Shown here piece by piece: positions 36,252-44,800 of a stretch of DNA of 52,133 nucleotides. The notes under the pieces are model-generated. The model was given only the letters and a program-made list of their open reading frames with translations, ran no database searches and was not told the origin of the DNA. Source of the stretch: Bacteroidales bacterium (GTDB lineage: Bacteria > Bacteroidota > Bacteroidia > Bacteroidales > UBA932); contig JAFZLQ010000063.1 in assembly GCA_017551425.1 (NCBI GenBank), forward strand, positions 1-52,133, read 5' to 3'. A program made the translations under genes and the position numbers. Within the stretch, counting starts at the first letter, position 1. Every line of letters begins with the position of its first letter.

Positions 36252-37817
36252 TTACCTGATGATATGGGTTTGACGTCCCTTTACGGTGATGGCGCTGACC
36301 GGCCGTACGGGGCAGACGTATTCGCAGTTTCCGCAACCGATGCATTCCTCTTCTGCGATGGTAGGACGGCGATACTTGTCTGTATCGACCATTATGATGG
36401 CTCCTGTAGGGCAGTGGCGGGCGCAGGTGGTGCAGCGCTCCTGTCCAGATGCTGCGAGGCAGAGCTCGGGGTTGACGGAGGCCGTGCCTATGTGGATGGC
36501 GGCCTTCTCCTCGCGGGTGACGGGACGTATGGCGCCTGCGGGGCAGACGTGGGAGCATGCCGTGCACTCAGGGCGGCAGTATCCTTTTTCGTATCCCATC
36601 TGGGGCTGCAGCAGATGGTCTAAATCGGTTGAAGGGCGGAGCACTTTGTTGGGGCAGGCGGCTACGCACAGCTGGCATGCGGTGCAATGGTCATAGAAGC
36701 TGTTTGCGCTGCCGGCTCCGGGAGGAACCAGCCTCGGTTCGCGCTCATGCGCCTCCTTGGGGGTGATGGGGGCCAGGCCGCCGTCCAGCTTCATGTTCTG
36801 CGCGCCTGCCGCTATCCCGGTACCCACCAGCAGGGCGCCGGTGGCGATAAACTGCCGCCTGCCGACATCCCCGGACTTCGCTACCGCTTCCGGCTGCACT
36901 ACGCTGGGGTTGTCTCCCAAAACCTTCGCTTCGCTTCGTCCCCCCCGCTGCACTTCGTTTGCGGGTCCCCCCCGTTCACATGGCCACGGGCGGCCATGGT
37001 TTTGGGAGACAACCCCAGCATCCGTTACGCCGGAAGCGGCTTTGGTCTTGATTCTGCCGAAGGAGATAGCCTTCTTGGCGCAGTTTCCGATGCAGTCGAA
37101 GCAATCGACGCAACGGGAATGGTCGATGGTACCGCTGGCGGAATCGATGCAAGACGATTTGCAGTTGCGGGCGCACAGGCCGCACTTCACACACTTGCTT
37201 TCATCGACCCGCACCCCGAAGAGCTGATATCGGCTGACAGACCCGAGCAGCGTACCCACCGGGCAGATGACGTTGCACCAGACGCGCCCCCAGAGCCATG
37301 CGCAGAGCACCACCAGGACGAAGGTCACGCCGGCGGCGATCAGCAGGGGAGCGGGACCTCCGCCCACAATGCTGCGGACGATGCGGCCGTAGGTGCTGTA
37401 GGGCCCGAGAAGGGCGACGACCACCTGGAGGTCGAAGATGACGGCAGCTATGACCAGGGCGAGGACCGGGTAACGTACCCACCTGCGCTCCTTGCTCCAG
37501 CTGAAGCGCTTGCGTACGGCCTTCCACTTGGGGAACCTCTTGCCGAGCCTGCGGCGGAGCCAGATGATGACGTCCTGCATCACGCCCAGAGGGCAGATGA
37601 CGGAGCAATAGATGCGGCCGGCAAGGAAAGTGACCAGCAGGATGCCCCCGGCCACGGCGATGTTGCCGAGCGTGGCGCCCCCGATGAGCCGCATGGTGGA
37701 CGGGAGGAACTGGAGTTTTGCCATCCAGCCCCACCAGTCGTGCCCTATGCCGATGAACAGCAGCGTGATACAGATGAAGAACAGCGCTGCGAGTGCGATT
37801 CTGATTTTACGTAGCAT
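36252..37817 (-). CDS. Membrane-bound polyferredoxin (NapH/RnfB-like) with in-frame repeat insertion
   Basis: 521 residues. Several N-terminal membrane helices (about 7-25, 45-70, 118-140, 150-175), with NapH-type CSVICPLG and CNVICPVG motifs at the ends of helices, then multiple 4Fe-4S clusters (CVKCGLCARNC, CVDCFDCIGNC). Next comes repeat element A3 (residues about 260-312), a second Tat-like or membrane segment (GRRQFIATGALLVG), and four more ferredoxin-type clusters, ending with CIGCGNCEYVCPVRP. Likely an electron-transfer protein feeding the AKR next to it. The start lies 7 nt after a TATCTTTG box, so the mRNA should be nearly leaderless. Without the insert the length would be about 469. 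Confidence 0.85.
   Translation of the reverse strand: MLRKIRIALAALFFICITLLFIGIGHDWWGWMAKLQFLPSTMRLIGGATLGNIAVAGGILLVTFLAGRIYCSVICPLGVMQDVIIWLRRRLGKRFPKWKAVRKRFSWSKERRWVRYPVLALVIAAVIFDLQVVVALLGPYSTYGRIVRSIVGGGPAPLLIAAGVTFVLVVLCAWLWGRVWCNVICPVGTLLGSVSRYQLFGVRVDESKCVKCGLCARNCKSSCIDSASGTIDHSRCVDCFDCIGNCAKKAISFGRIKTKAASGVTDAGVVSQNHGRPWPCERGGPANEVQRGGRSEAKVLGDNPSVVQPEAVAKSGDVGRRQFIATGALLVGTGIAAGAQNMKLDGGLAPITPKEAHEREPRLVPPGAGSANSFYDHCTACQLCVAACPNKVLRPSTDLDHLLQPQMGYEKGYCRPECTACSHVCPAGAIRPVTREEKAAIHIGTASVNPELCLAASGQERCTTCARHCPTGAIIMVDTDKYRRPTIAEEECIGCGNCEYVCPVRPVSAITVKGRQTHIIR
36884..37039 (+). repeat. Palindromic repeat element A, copy A3, antisense in the polyferredoxin gene
   Basis: 156 bp (52 codons). 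The outer arms CCGCTTCCGGC (36884-36894) and GCCGGAAGCGG (37029-37039) are perfect. The inner arms are 22 bp and perfect (36903-36924 and 36998-37019). Read on the plus strand it aligns with A1 and A2, but the host gene is on the minus strand, so here the opposite strand is translated, without any stop. Confidence 0.88.
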
Positions 37818-37824
37818 ATATTCG

Positions 37825-37851
37825 CAAAGATAAAAAAAAATGTTATCTTTG
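37825..37851. promoter_or_regulatory. Divergent promoters for the polyferredoxin gene and greA
   Basis: A TATCTTTG box on the minus strand (37825-37832) ends 7 nt before the polyferredoxin ATG. A TATCTTTG box on the plus strand (37844-37851) drives greA with a leader of about 55 nt. -33 elements are not clear. Confidence 0.65.
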
Positions 37852-37870
37852 TACCCGGTTAGAGAGTTCT

Positions 37871-37893
37871 GTCCTGTGGCAGGACTCCTTTTT
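37871..37893 (+). terminator. Terminator-like hairpin in the greA leader
   Basis: GTCCTG (37871-37876) and CAGGAC (37880-37885) form a 6-bp stem with a 3-nt loop, followed by TCCTTTTT. It lies between the greA -7 box and the greA start codon, so it could attenuate greA transcription. Confidence 0.45.
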
Positions 37894-37913
37894 AGTTGAC
37901 TTTATTAAAAAGT

Positions 37914-38384
37914 ATGGCAGAAGTACACTACATGAGCCAGGAAGGGCTCGACAAGCTGAAGAAAGATTTGGCCGAGGCGATTTCGCAGCGGCCGGTGATT
38001 GCAGCGGCAATTGCCGAGGCCCGCGAGAAGGGCGATTTGTCGGAAAACGCAGAATATGAATCGGCCCGCGAGGCGCAGGGCCTGCTGGAACTCAAGATAG
38101 CAAATCTCCAGAACACCATAACCAACGCAAAGGTCATCGACTCCTCGATGCTCAACGCAAACACCGTCCAGATGCTCACCACCGTCAAGGTCAAGAACCT
38201 CGGAAACGGCGCTGAGATGACCTTCACCATCGTCGGCCAGAGCGAGGCGGACTTCTCCAAGGGCCGTCTTGCCGCCACCACCCCCATAGCCAAGGCCCTC
38301 ATCGGCCACGCGAAAGGGGAGACCGTAGAGGCCCACGTCCCTTCAGGAGTCATGAAGTTCCAGATACTCGAAATTTCGCTATGA
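37914..38384 (+). CDS. greA: Transcription elongation factor GreA
   Basis: 156 residues from ATG 37914 (an upstream in-frame TTG at 37896 is unlikely). It has the N-terminal coiled coil with the acidic tip (EKGDLSENAEYESAREAQG) that enters the RNA polymerase secondary channel and stimulates cleavage of backtracked RNA, and the FKBP-like C-terminal domain (KGRLAATTPIAKALIGHAKGE). Length is normal. Its stop overlaps the HIT gene by ATGA. The leader hairpin upstream suggests possible attenuation; GreA acting on its own paused leader would be a natural feedback, but that is inference. Confidence 0.95.
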   Translation: MAEVHYMSQEGLDKLKKDLAEAISQRPVIAAAIAEAREKGDLSENAEYESAREAQGLLELKIANLQNTITNAKVIDSSMLNANTVQMLTTVKVKNLGNGAEMTFTIVGQSEADFSKGRLAATTPIAKALIGHAKGETVEAHVPSGVMKFQILEISL

Positions 38385-38785
38385 CAATTTTCACCCGTAT
38401 CGCAAAGGGAGAGATCCCTTCATACAAAGTGGCGGAGGACGACAGGTTCTACGCCTTTTTGGACATCAGCCCCCTTGCCCCCGGGCATACGCTGGTAATA
38501 CCCAAGGATGTAGAAGACGATTACATCTTCCACCTGGACGAGCAGACCTACTCCGGCCTGTGGGCATTCGCCCGCAAGGTCGCAACCGCCCTCAAGGCCG
38601 CAGTGCCCTGCAAGAGGATAGGAGTTGCCGTACTGGGCATGGAGGTGCCCCACACGCATATCCACCTTGTGCCCCTGCAGACCGAGGGAGACCTCAATTT
38701 CCGCAAGGAACCCCGTCCCTCGCTCACCCCGGAGCAGATGAAAAGCATAGCCGCATCCATCCTTTCAGAGTATGAGAAACTTTAG
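38381..38785 (+). CDS. HIT-family nucleotide hydrolase/transferase
   Basis: 134 residues with the histidine triad HTHIHLVPL (H91, H93, H95), where the middle region attacks nucleotide phosphates. The N-terminus (IFTRIAKGEIPSYKVAEDD) is typical of the Hint branch (purine nucleoside phosphoramidases and related). Coupled to greA by ATGA and overlapped by the next lipoprotein gene by 14 bp. The greA-HIT pair is widespread in Bacteroidota. Confidence 0.92.
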   Translation: MTIFTRIAKGEIPSYKVAEDDRFYAFLDISPLAPGHTLVIPKDVEDDYIFHLDEQTYSGLWAFARKVATALKAAVPCKRIGVAVLGMEVPHTHIHLVPLQTEGDLNFRKEPRPSLTPEQMKSIAASILSEYEKL

Positions 38786-39854
38786 CATCGTTGCGCTTGC
38801 AGCGCTTCTTCTGGCGGGATGTACCTCAGGTGCGCGCCTGAACCTCAATGTGCCCGACGCTCCCGGCGCAAAGCTGGTGGTCACCAGGCTCAACGTAAAC
38901 AGCATCGAGCTGCTGGATACAGTCACGACCAACTCCAGCGGCCATGCAGGCTACAAGGTAGAGGTAGCCGAGGGGCAGCCCGAATTCGTGTATGTCTTCT
39001 ACAACGGTACAAAGATCGCATCCCTGCTCCTGCAGGCCGGAGATGCCGTTTCCGTAACGGCAGACACCCTTGGCAAGTACAGCGTCGAGGGCTCTCCCGA
39101 GTCGGCGAAGCTTGCCGGGATAGAAGCTGCGGCCCGCCGTTTCGGCAGCGCCATGCTTTCTACGGACGACCCTGCGGAGCTTGCTCGCATTTACATCGAG
39201 CATTACCGCGAAAGCGTCAAGTACGTGCTGTCCAACCAGCGTTCCCTCACCGTAATCCCCGTCCTTTACGAGCAGGTCGATGAGGCTACGCCCCTCTTCA
39301 GCCAGTACTCGGACGCAATACTTTTCCGTCAGACTGCAGATACCCTCAAGACCGTTTATCCCGAGTCGCCTTACGTAAAGGCCCTGGACAAGGAGGCCTC
39401 CCGTCGCGAGCACGCATTCTCCATGCACCGCATCATAGGCTCCGCAGGGGAATCCGGATTCCCCGACCTCAGCCTTTCCGGTATCGCCGGTACTCCCGTA
39501 ACGCTGTCGGAGATAGACGCCAAGGCCGTTCTGGTGCATTTCTGGGACTCTTCAGATGCCGCCCAGAAGATGTTCAACCTGGACGTTCTCCTTCCTCTCT
39601 GGAAGAAATGGCACGACAGGGGTTTTGAGATTTACGCCATCGACATCAATTCAGACAAGGCGGTATGGGCTTCCGTAGTGCGCGCCCAGGAGCTTCCCTG
39701 GGTAAACGTCAACGGCGGAAGGGGCAACGTGCATGCGCTGTCGCTTTACAACGTGGGCTCCCTGCCCGCATCCTTCCTCCTGCTGGACGGCACCCTCAGC
39801 TCCGCCGTCCTGGACACCAAGTCCCTGGAGAAAGAACTCGCCGCAGCCCTGTAA
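38772..39854 (+). CDS. DUF4369/thioredoxin-fold lipoprotein lacking the redox cysteines
   Basis: 360 residues. The lipobox cysteine is in LLLAGCTSG. Residues about 25-120 look like the DUF4369 beta-domain seen at the N-terminus of many Bacteroidota thioredoxin-like lipoproteins. The C-terminal half has a thioredoxin/AhpC fold (VLVHFWDSSDAAQKM..., YAIDINSDKAVW, GSLPASFLLLDGTL). At the position of WCxxC it has WDSSDA, so both redox cysteines are missing. It cannot act as a disulfide reductase and is more likely a binding or scaffolding protein. Confidence 0.75.
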   Translation: MRNFSIVALAALLLAGCTSGARLNLNVPDAPGAKLVVTRLNVNSIELLDTVTTNSSGHAGYKVEVAEGQPEFVYVFYNGTKIASLLLQAGDAVSVTADTLGKYSVEGSPESAKLAGIEAAARRFGSAMLSTDDPAELARIYIEHYRESVKYVLSNQRSLTVIPVLYEQVDEATPLFSQYSDAILFRQTADTLKTVYPESPYVKALDKEASRREHAFSMHRIIGSAGESGFPDLSLSGIAGTPVTLSEIDAKAVLVHFWDSSDAAQKMFNLDVLLPLWKKWHDRGFEIYAIDINSDKAVWASVVRAQELPWVNVNGGRGNVHALSLYNVGSLPASFLLLDGTLSSAVLDTKSLEKELAAAL

Positions 39855-39893
39855 GGCGGCATCCGGCAGATTGCTTGCGTCTCCGTACACAGA

Positions 39894-39933
39894 ATGCTTC
39901 AACTAAGTGCAACGTTTTCTTAGTAATAAGCAT
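39894..39933 (+). terminator. Hairpin between the lipoprotein and outer-membrane barrel genes
   Basis: ATGCTT+ACTAAG (39894-39907) pairs with CTTAGT+AAGCAT (39919-39933), a 12-bp stem with a small internal loop. There is no T tract, so it may be a terminator for the greA operon or a regulatory hairpin just before the next start. Confidence 0.35.
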
Positions 39934-39942
39934 CAATAGTGT

Positions 39943-40461
39943 ATGAAGAGACTCATAAGTGTATTTGCTTTTATTCTTGTTGCCACGGCAATCAATGCCC
40001 AGACAGCAAGGGACATTAAGGTTGAAATAGGTGCCGGGTATTCTCCGTTCTATTTTACTTACGTCGATGACGGCTATAACAAACAGTTCGATGTTGCCGC
40101 GTATGCTGAAGGACGGTATTATCTGACGGATCATTTTGCCGTTGGCGCAAAAGTGGATTTCAAGACCGGGCCGTCGGTTACCAAGAATGATGGTTATCTC
40201 CCGTATCTTGATGTTCTGGCTTTGGCGGAGTATAACCTGCTGCCATCAAAAGCGGTCAATCCTTTCATCAGCCTAGGGGCTGGCCCGGCTGTCGGTTTCA
40301 AGCCATATAATACTCCGGTACTGTTGAGTATCAGCCCTCGTGTGGGCTTGGAACTCTTCCGGCACTTGCGTCTGTCTGCAACTGCAACCTTCCCCACCAA
40401 TTTTGTGGGCGTCGATAGCACTTACTTCGATGCTTGCTTCTGCGTGGGTTTTGTGTTTTAG
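39943..40461 (+). CDS. Small outer-membrane beta-barrel protein
   Basis: 172 residues. Signal peptide ends at INAQ. Eight-stranded-barrel pattern with repeated aromatic and Gly residues (VEIGAGYSPFYF, AVGAKVDF, NPFISLGAGPAVGF) and terminal FVF. The family is the porin-like outer membrane protein beta-barrel group. Base composition is distinctly more AT-rich and codon choice looser than in both neighbours, which could reflect recent acquisition. No promoter box fits TAnnTTTG in the 88-nt upstream gap. Function unknown. Confidence 0.72.
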   Translation: MKRLISVFAFILVATAINAQTARDIKVEIGAGYSPFYFTYVDDGYNKQFDVAAYAEGRYYLTDHFAVGAKVDFKTGPSVTKNDGYLPYLDVLALAEYNLLPSKAVNPFISLGAGPAVGFKPYNTPVLLSISPRVGLELFRHLRLSATATFPTNFVGVDSTYFDACFCVGFVF

Positions 40462-40468
40462 GTAATCC

Positions 40469-41263
40469 CTAAAACAGCTTCTTTCCTACGGTGGCTACGA
40501 AGTCTTTGAGATAGAACGGCTCGAAGTAGGCCGTGTCGCGGAATGAGCCGGTGCTGAATTCTTTCAGTGCCGGCTCTTTCATTGCGCTCGCGCGGGGGCA
40601 CTCCTGGCGGAACCAGCGGCCTGGGCCGCCGAGGACCGGCTCGCATTTGGCGACGCCGTCGCCGATGAAGAGGATGCCGGAGGCGGAGAGGGGAGATTCT
40701 TCGCTTTCGCTCAGAATGACAGAAGGGGCGCTCAGAATGACAGACGGGGCGCTCAGAATGACAGAAGGGGAGTCAGGAATGACAGAAGGGGAGTCAGGAA
40801 TGACAGAGTTGATACTTTCCACTATTCTGGGGGCGACCTCGGTAAGCCGCCGGCCTTCAGCGGAATAGACGGCGGTATATACTTCCATGCGACGGGCGTC
40901 GATCATGGGGACTATGTATCTGCAGCCCTCCGGAAGTCCCTCTTCTATGGCCTGGGCTGCAAGCACGTCAAGGGTGCCGACGGCGAGCAGGGGGATTCCG
41001 CCGCCGAAGCAAAGCCCCTTGGCGGTGGAAGAACCCACGCGCAGACCTGTGTATGAGCCGGGGCCCATGCTCAGGCACACCGCGCTGCAGTCATGCACGC
41101 GCAGGCCGCGTTCGTCTAGTATCTCCTTTACGAAAGGGGCCAGCATGGACGCATGCGAGCGCGGCTCGCCGCTCATCCGCTCCGCGGTGATGCGGCCGTC
41201 TTCCAGCAGCGCTGCCGAACAAAGCGCCGTGGAGGTCTCAAGCAGGATTATACGGTGATCCAT
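40469..41263 (-). CDS. tsaB: tRNA threonylcarbamoyladenosine biosynthesis protein TsaB, with in-frame minisatellite
   Basis: 264 residues. TsaB partners TsaD and TsaE in making the t6A37 modification of ANN-decoding tRNAs. The N-terminal ASKHA fold is clear: ETSTALCSAALLEDGR and MGPGSYTGLRVGSSTAKGL. Between residues about 151 and 194 lies a SVIPDSP/SVILSAP heptad repeat ending in SVILSESEESP, derived from repeat element B3; without it the length would be near the usual 225. The last part resumes as FIGDGVAKCEPVL, so the frame is kept. It starts inside the cvpA gene end (16-bp overlap). Confidence 0.88.
   Translation of the reverse strand: MDHRIILLETSTALCSAALLEDGRITAERMSGEPRSHASMLAPFVKEILDERGLRVHDCSAVCLSMGPGSYTGLRVGSSTAKGLCFGGGIPLLAVGTLDVLAAQAIEEGLPEGCRYIVPMIDARRMEVYTAVYSAEGRRLTEVAPRIVESINSVIPDSPSVIPDSPSVILSAPSVILSAPSVILSESEESPLSASGILFIGDGVAKCEPVLGGPGRWFRQECPRASAMKEPALKEFSTGSFRDTAYFEPFYLKDFVATVGKKLF
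40692..40812 (-). repeat. Repeat element B, copy B3, with 21-bp tandem array in tsaB
   Basis: Five 21-bp units at 40708-40812 on the plus strand have the pattern CGCTCAGAATGACAGAAGGGG; the last two vary to AGTCAGGAATGACAG. On the minus strand each unit contains GTCATTC. The gene-proximal half continues as GTCATTCTGAGCGAAAGCG then AAGAATCTCCCC, the B consensus. Unit length 21 keeps frame and gives seven-residue repeats. Confidence 0.82.
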
Positions 41264-41751
41264 TGCTCGAAGAAAATCCTGAGCTGGGGAAGGATGGCCG
41301 TGGCCAGGTCCCGCAGCCTGGGGTAAACCTTATAGCCCTCGAGCTTTTCCGGCTCGACTATCTCCCAGCTGGCGTTGAGGCCCTCGAAAGCGGAAATCAG
41401 CAGGCCGAGGATAAGGGCGGTAGTGAATATGGAAAACAGGGCGCCGAGCAGGCGGTTGAGCCATCCGAGCGTGGCCAGCTTGAAGAGTTTGGTTATCAGA
41501 TGGCCGATAAGGGCCATAATCAGGGCGCAGGCGAGGAAAATGACGATGAAGCAGAGGATGTACACCACACGCTCGTCCCCACCGGTCTGGAGCTGCACCA
41601 CGGGGGTGAGTTCCGGCGCGTAACGGCCTGCGACGATTGCGCCCACGAAAACGGCGAGCAGCGAAACCACCTGTGTGATAAGGCCTTTGACCAGCCCGTG
41701 GATGATTCCCGGGATGAAAAGCACAAGCAGTATGATGTCCAGCACTTCCAT
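41248..41751 (-). CDS. CvpA-family inner-membrane protein
   Basis: 167 residues with four hydrophobic segments and the CvpA/colicin V production family pattern at the start (VLDIILLVLFIPGIIHGLVKGL) and around LGWLNRLLGALFSIFTTALILGLLISAF. The family is linked to envelope homeostasis; the precise biochemical role is unknown. It is transcribed minus, divergent from ileS, and overlaps tsaB by 16 bp. Confidence 0.88.
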   Translation of the reverse strand: MEVLDIILLVLFIPGIIHGLVKGLITQVVSLLAVFVGAIVAGRYAPELTPVVQLQTGGDERVVYILCFIVIFLACALIMALIGHLITKLFKLATLGWLNRLLGALFSIFTTALILGLLISAFEGLNASWEIVEPEKLEGYKVYPRLRDLATAILPQLRIFFEQWITV

Positions 41752-41774
41752 TATTGAAACTCAGTGAAATTTGT

Positions 41775-41782
41775 TATATTTG
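41775..41782 (+). promoter_or_regulatory. -7 box (TATATTTG) for ileS
   Basis: TATATTTG lies 40 nt before the ileS ATG, with a TTG about 20 nt further upstream. The leader contains a small hairpin, TTGCG-TCAA-CGCAA. No T-box is expected or seen. Confidence 0.7.
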
Positions 41783-41822
41783 CAGATTAAAAGTTGCGTC
41801 AACGCAAATGTAGCAAAAAAGT

Positions 41823-44800
41823 ATGACATTCAAAGAATATAAAGGTCTGGATCTGGTAGCCGCAGGAAACGAGGTGCTCGAAAGATGGCGTGCCATAGAC
41901 GCGTTCGGCAAGTCGCTCGAACTGCGCGAGGGCGCTCCCGAATTCATCTTCTTCGAGGGCCCGCCCAGCGCCAACGGCATGCCCGGAATCCACCATGTGA
42001 TGGCCCGCAGCATCAAGGACGCCATCTGCCGTTACAAGACGCAGAGCGGCTTCAAGGTGCGCCGCCGCGCCGGATGGGACACCCACGGCCTGCCGGTAGA
42101 GCTCGGGGTTGAGAAGAAACTCGGCATCACCAAGGAAGACATAGGCGTCAAGATAAGCGTAGAAGACTACAACAGCGCCTGCCGCCAGGAGGTTATGAAG
42201 TACACCGCCGAATGGCGCAACCTCACGGAGCGCGTCGGCTACTGGGTGGATATGGACGACCCGTACATCACCTACGACAACCGCTACATAGAGACCCTCT
42301 GGTACCTTCTTAAAGACATATACGGCAAGGGCCTGCTGTACAAGGGCAAGTCAATCCAGCCCTACAGCCCCGCCGCCGGCACGGGCCTGAGCACGCACGA
42401 GCTCAACCAGCCCGGCTGCTACAGGGATGTGAAAGACACCACGGTCTGCGCCCAGTTCAAGGCAAAAGGGGAGGAAGGGCTCTACTTCCTCGCCTGGACC
42501 ACCACGCCCTGGACACTCCCGTCCAACACGGCCCTCTGCGTCGGTCCCGATATCGATTATGTAAAGGTGCGTAGCGCCAATCCATACACCGGAGCCCCCG
42601 CGACATATATCCTCGCCAAAGACCTCGTGCCCGTATGGTTCAACGGCAAGGTGGAATTCGAGCAGCTTCCCGGAGTGCTCAAGGGCAGCGAACTGGTCGG
42701 CATGGAGTACGAGCAGCTCATCCCATGGTTCAACCCCGGTCCCGGAGCCTTCAGGGTCATCCCCGGTGATTACGTCACCACGGAAGACGGTACCGGCATC
42801 GTCCACATCGCCCCTACCTTCGGTGCAGACGACGCCCGTGTGGCGCGCGCCGCAGGCGTTCCGCCGCTCCAGGTCACAGACAGGAACGGGGATCCTCAGG
42901 CACAGGTCGATCTCAAAGGCCGCTTCTTCAGGCTGGAAGACCTGGACCCGGCATACGTCGCCAGTTCCGTCAGCCCCGATTATGCCGCATTCGCGGGCCG
43001 GTTCGTAAAGAACGCTTACGACGACACCCTCGCCCCTGACGCCCCCACGCTCGACGTGGACCTCTGCGTCATGCTCAAGGCGGCCGGCAAGGCGTTCCGC
43101 ATAGAGAAGCACGTCCACTCGTATCCCCACTGCTGGCGTACAGACAAGCCCGTCCTCTATTATCCTCTGGACAGCTGGTTCATCCGTACCACCGCAGTGC
43201 GCGAGCAGATGACGGAGCTCAACGGCCAGATACGCTGGAAGCCCGAGTCCACCGGCACCGGGCGCTTCGGCAAGTGGCTTGAGAACATCCAGGACTGGAA
43301 CCTCAGCCGCAGCCGCTACTGGGGCACGCCGCTGCCGATATGGCGCACCGAGGACGGCAGGGAAGAGATTTGCATCGGCAGCGTAAAGGAGCTGTACGAT
43401 CAGATAGACAAATCCGTCGCCGCCGGCTTCATGGCCTCCAACCCCCTGCGCGACGCGGGCTTCGACCCCTCCGACATGGGCAAGGCCAATTACGACCGCA
43501 TCGACCTCCATCGTCCTTACGTGGACAATATCTTCCTCGTTTCGCCGTCCGGCCGCCGCATGGTGCGCGAGAAGGACCTCATAGACGTCTGGTTCGATTC
43601 CGGCGCCATGCCGTACGCCCAGACCGGCCTCCGGGGCCTCGGTACGCCCGATTTCGGCGCCACCGCAGACTTCATCGCCGAGGGCGTGGACCAGACCCGC
43701 GGCTGGTTCTACACCCTGCACGCCATCCACACTATGGTCAGCGGCACGCCTGCGTTCAGGCGCGTCATCTCCAACGGTCTCGTGCTGGACAAGAAGGGGG
43801 AGAAGATGAGCAAACGCCTCGGCAACGCCGTCGATCCGTTCGCCGCCATGGACAAATACGGCGCCGACGCCCTCCGCTGGTACATGATGACCAACGCCCA
43901 GCCCTGGGACAACCTCAAGTTCGACGAGGCCGGAGTGGAGGAGGTGCGCCGCAAGTTCTTCGGCACGCTGTACAATTCGTATTCGGTGTTCGCGCTGTAC
44001 GCCAACCTCGACGGCTTCGATCCTTCCGCCGCCGCAGTTCCGTACGCCGCCCGTCCCATGTTCGACCGCTGGATAATCTCCAGGCTCAACACCCTGTCGG
44101 AGCGTGTGGTCGCCGCCTACGAAGACTACGATATCACCACTGCAGGCCGTCTGGTGCAGGATTTCGTCTGCGACGACCTCAGCAACTGGTACATACGCCT
44201 CAACAAGAAGCGCCTCTGGGGTTCCGGCATGCCCGAAGACAAGCTCGCAGCCTACCAGACGCTGTACGAGGTGCTCAAGGGAGTGGCGCTGCTCGGCGCC
44301 CCCATCGCTCCGTTCTATATGGAACGCCTCTGGCTGGACCTCGTGCCCGGCAGCGAATCGGTGCACTTCGAGCCCATGCCCGCTTGCGACCGTTCGCTGG
44401 TGGACGCAGGGCTTGAGGAGAGCATGTCCTTTGCCCAGAAGGCCTCCAGCATGGTGCTGGCCCTCCGCAAGAAGGTTGGAATCAACGTCCGCAAGCCTCT
44501 GGCAAAGGTGCTGGTGCCCGTACTTGACGACTCCGTTCGCGAGCACATAGAGAAGGTGAAGGACATCTTCCTCACCGAGGTCAACGTGAAGAAGCTAGAG
44601 TTCCTTCACGACACCACCGGCATCATCACCAAGCGCATCAAGCCCAATTTCAAGACTTTGGGCAAGATATACGGCAAGCAGATGAAGGAGATCGCCGCGG
44701 CGTTCGGAACGCTCGGCCAGGAAACCATAGGGGAGATAGAGCGCAGCGGCGAATACACCCTCACGCTGCCTTCAGGCCCCGTCCTGCTCAGCCCCGGAGA

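Noticed and set aside
42351..44546. Minus-strand 731-codon open frame
   Set aside because: Antisense shadow of ileS, which is complete and carries all family motifs.
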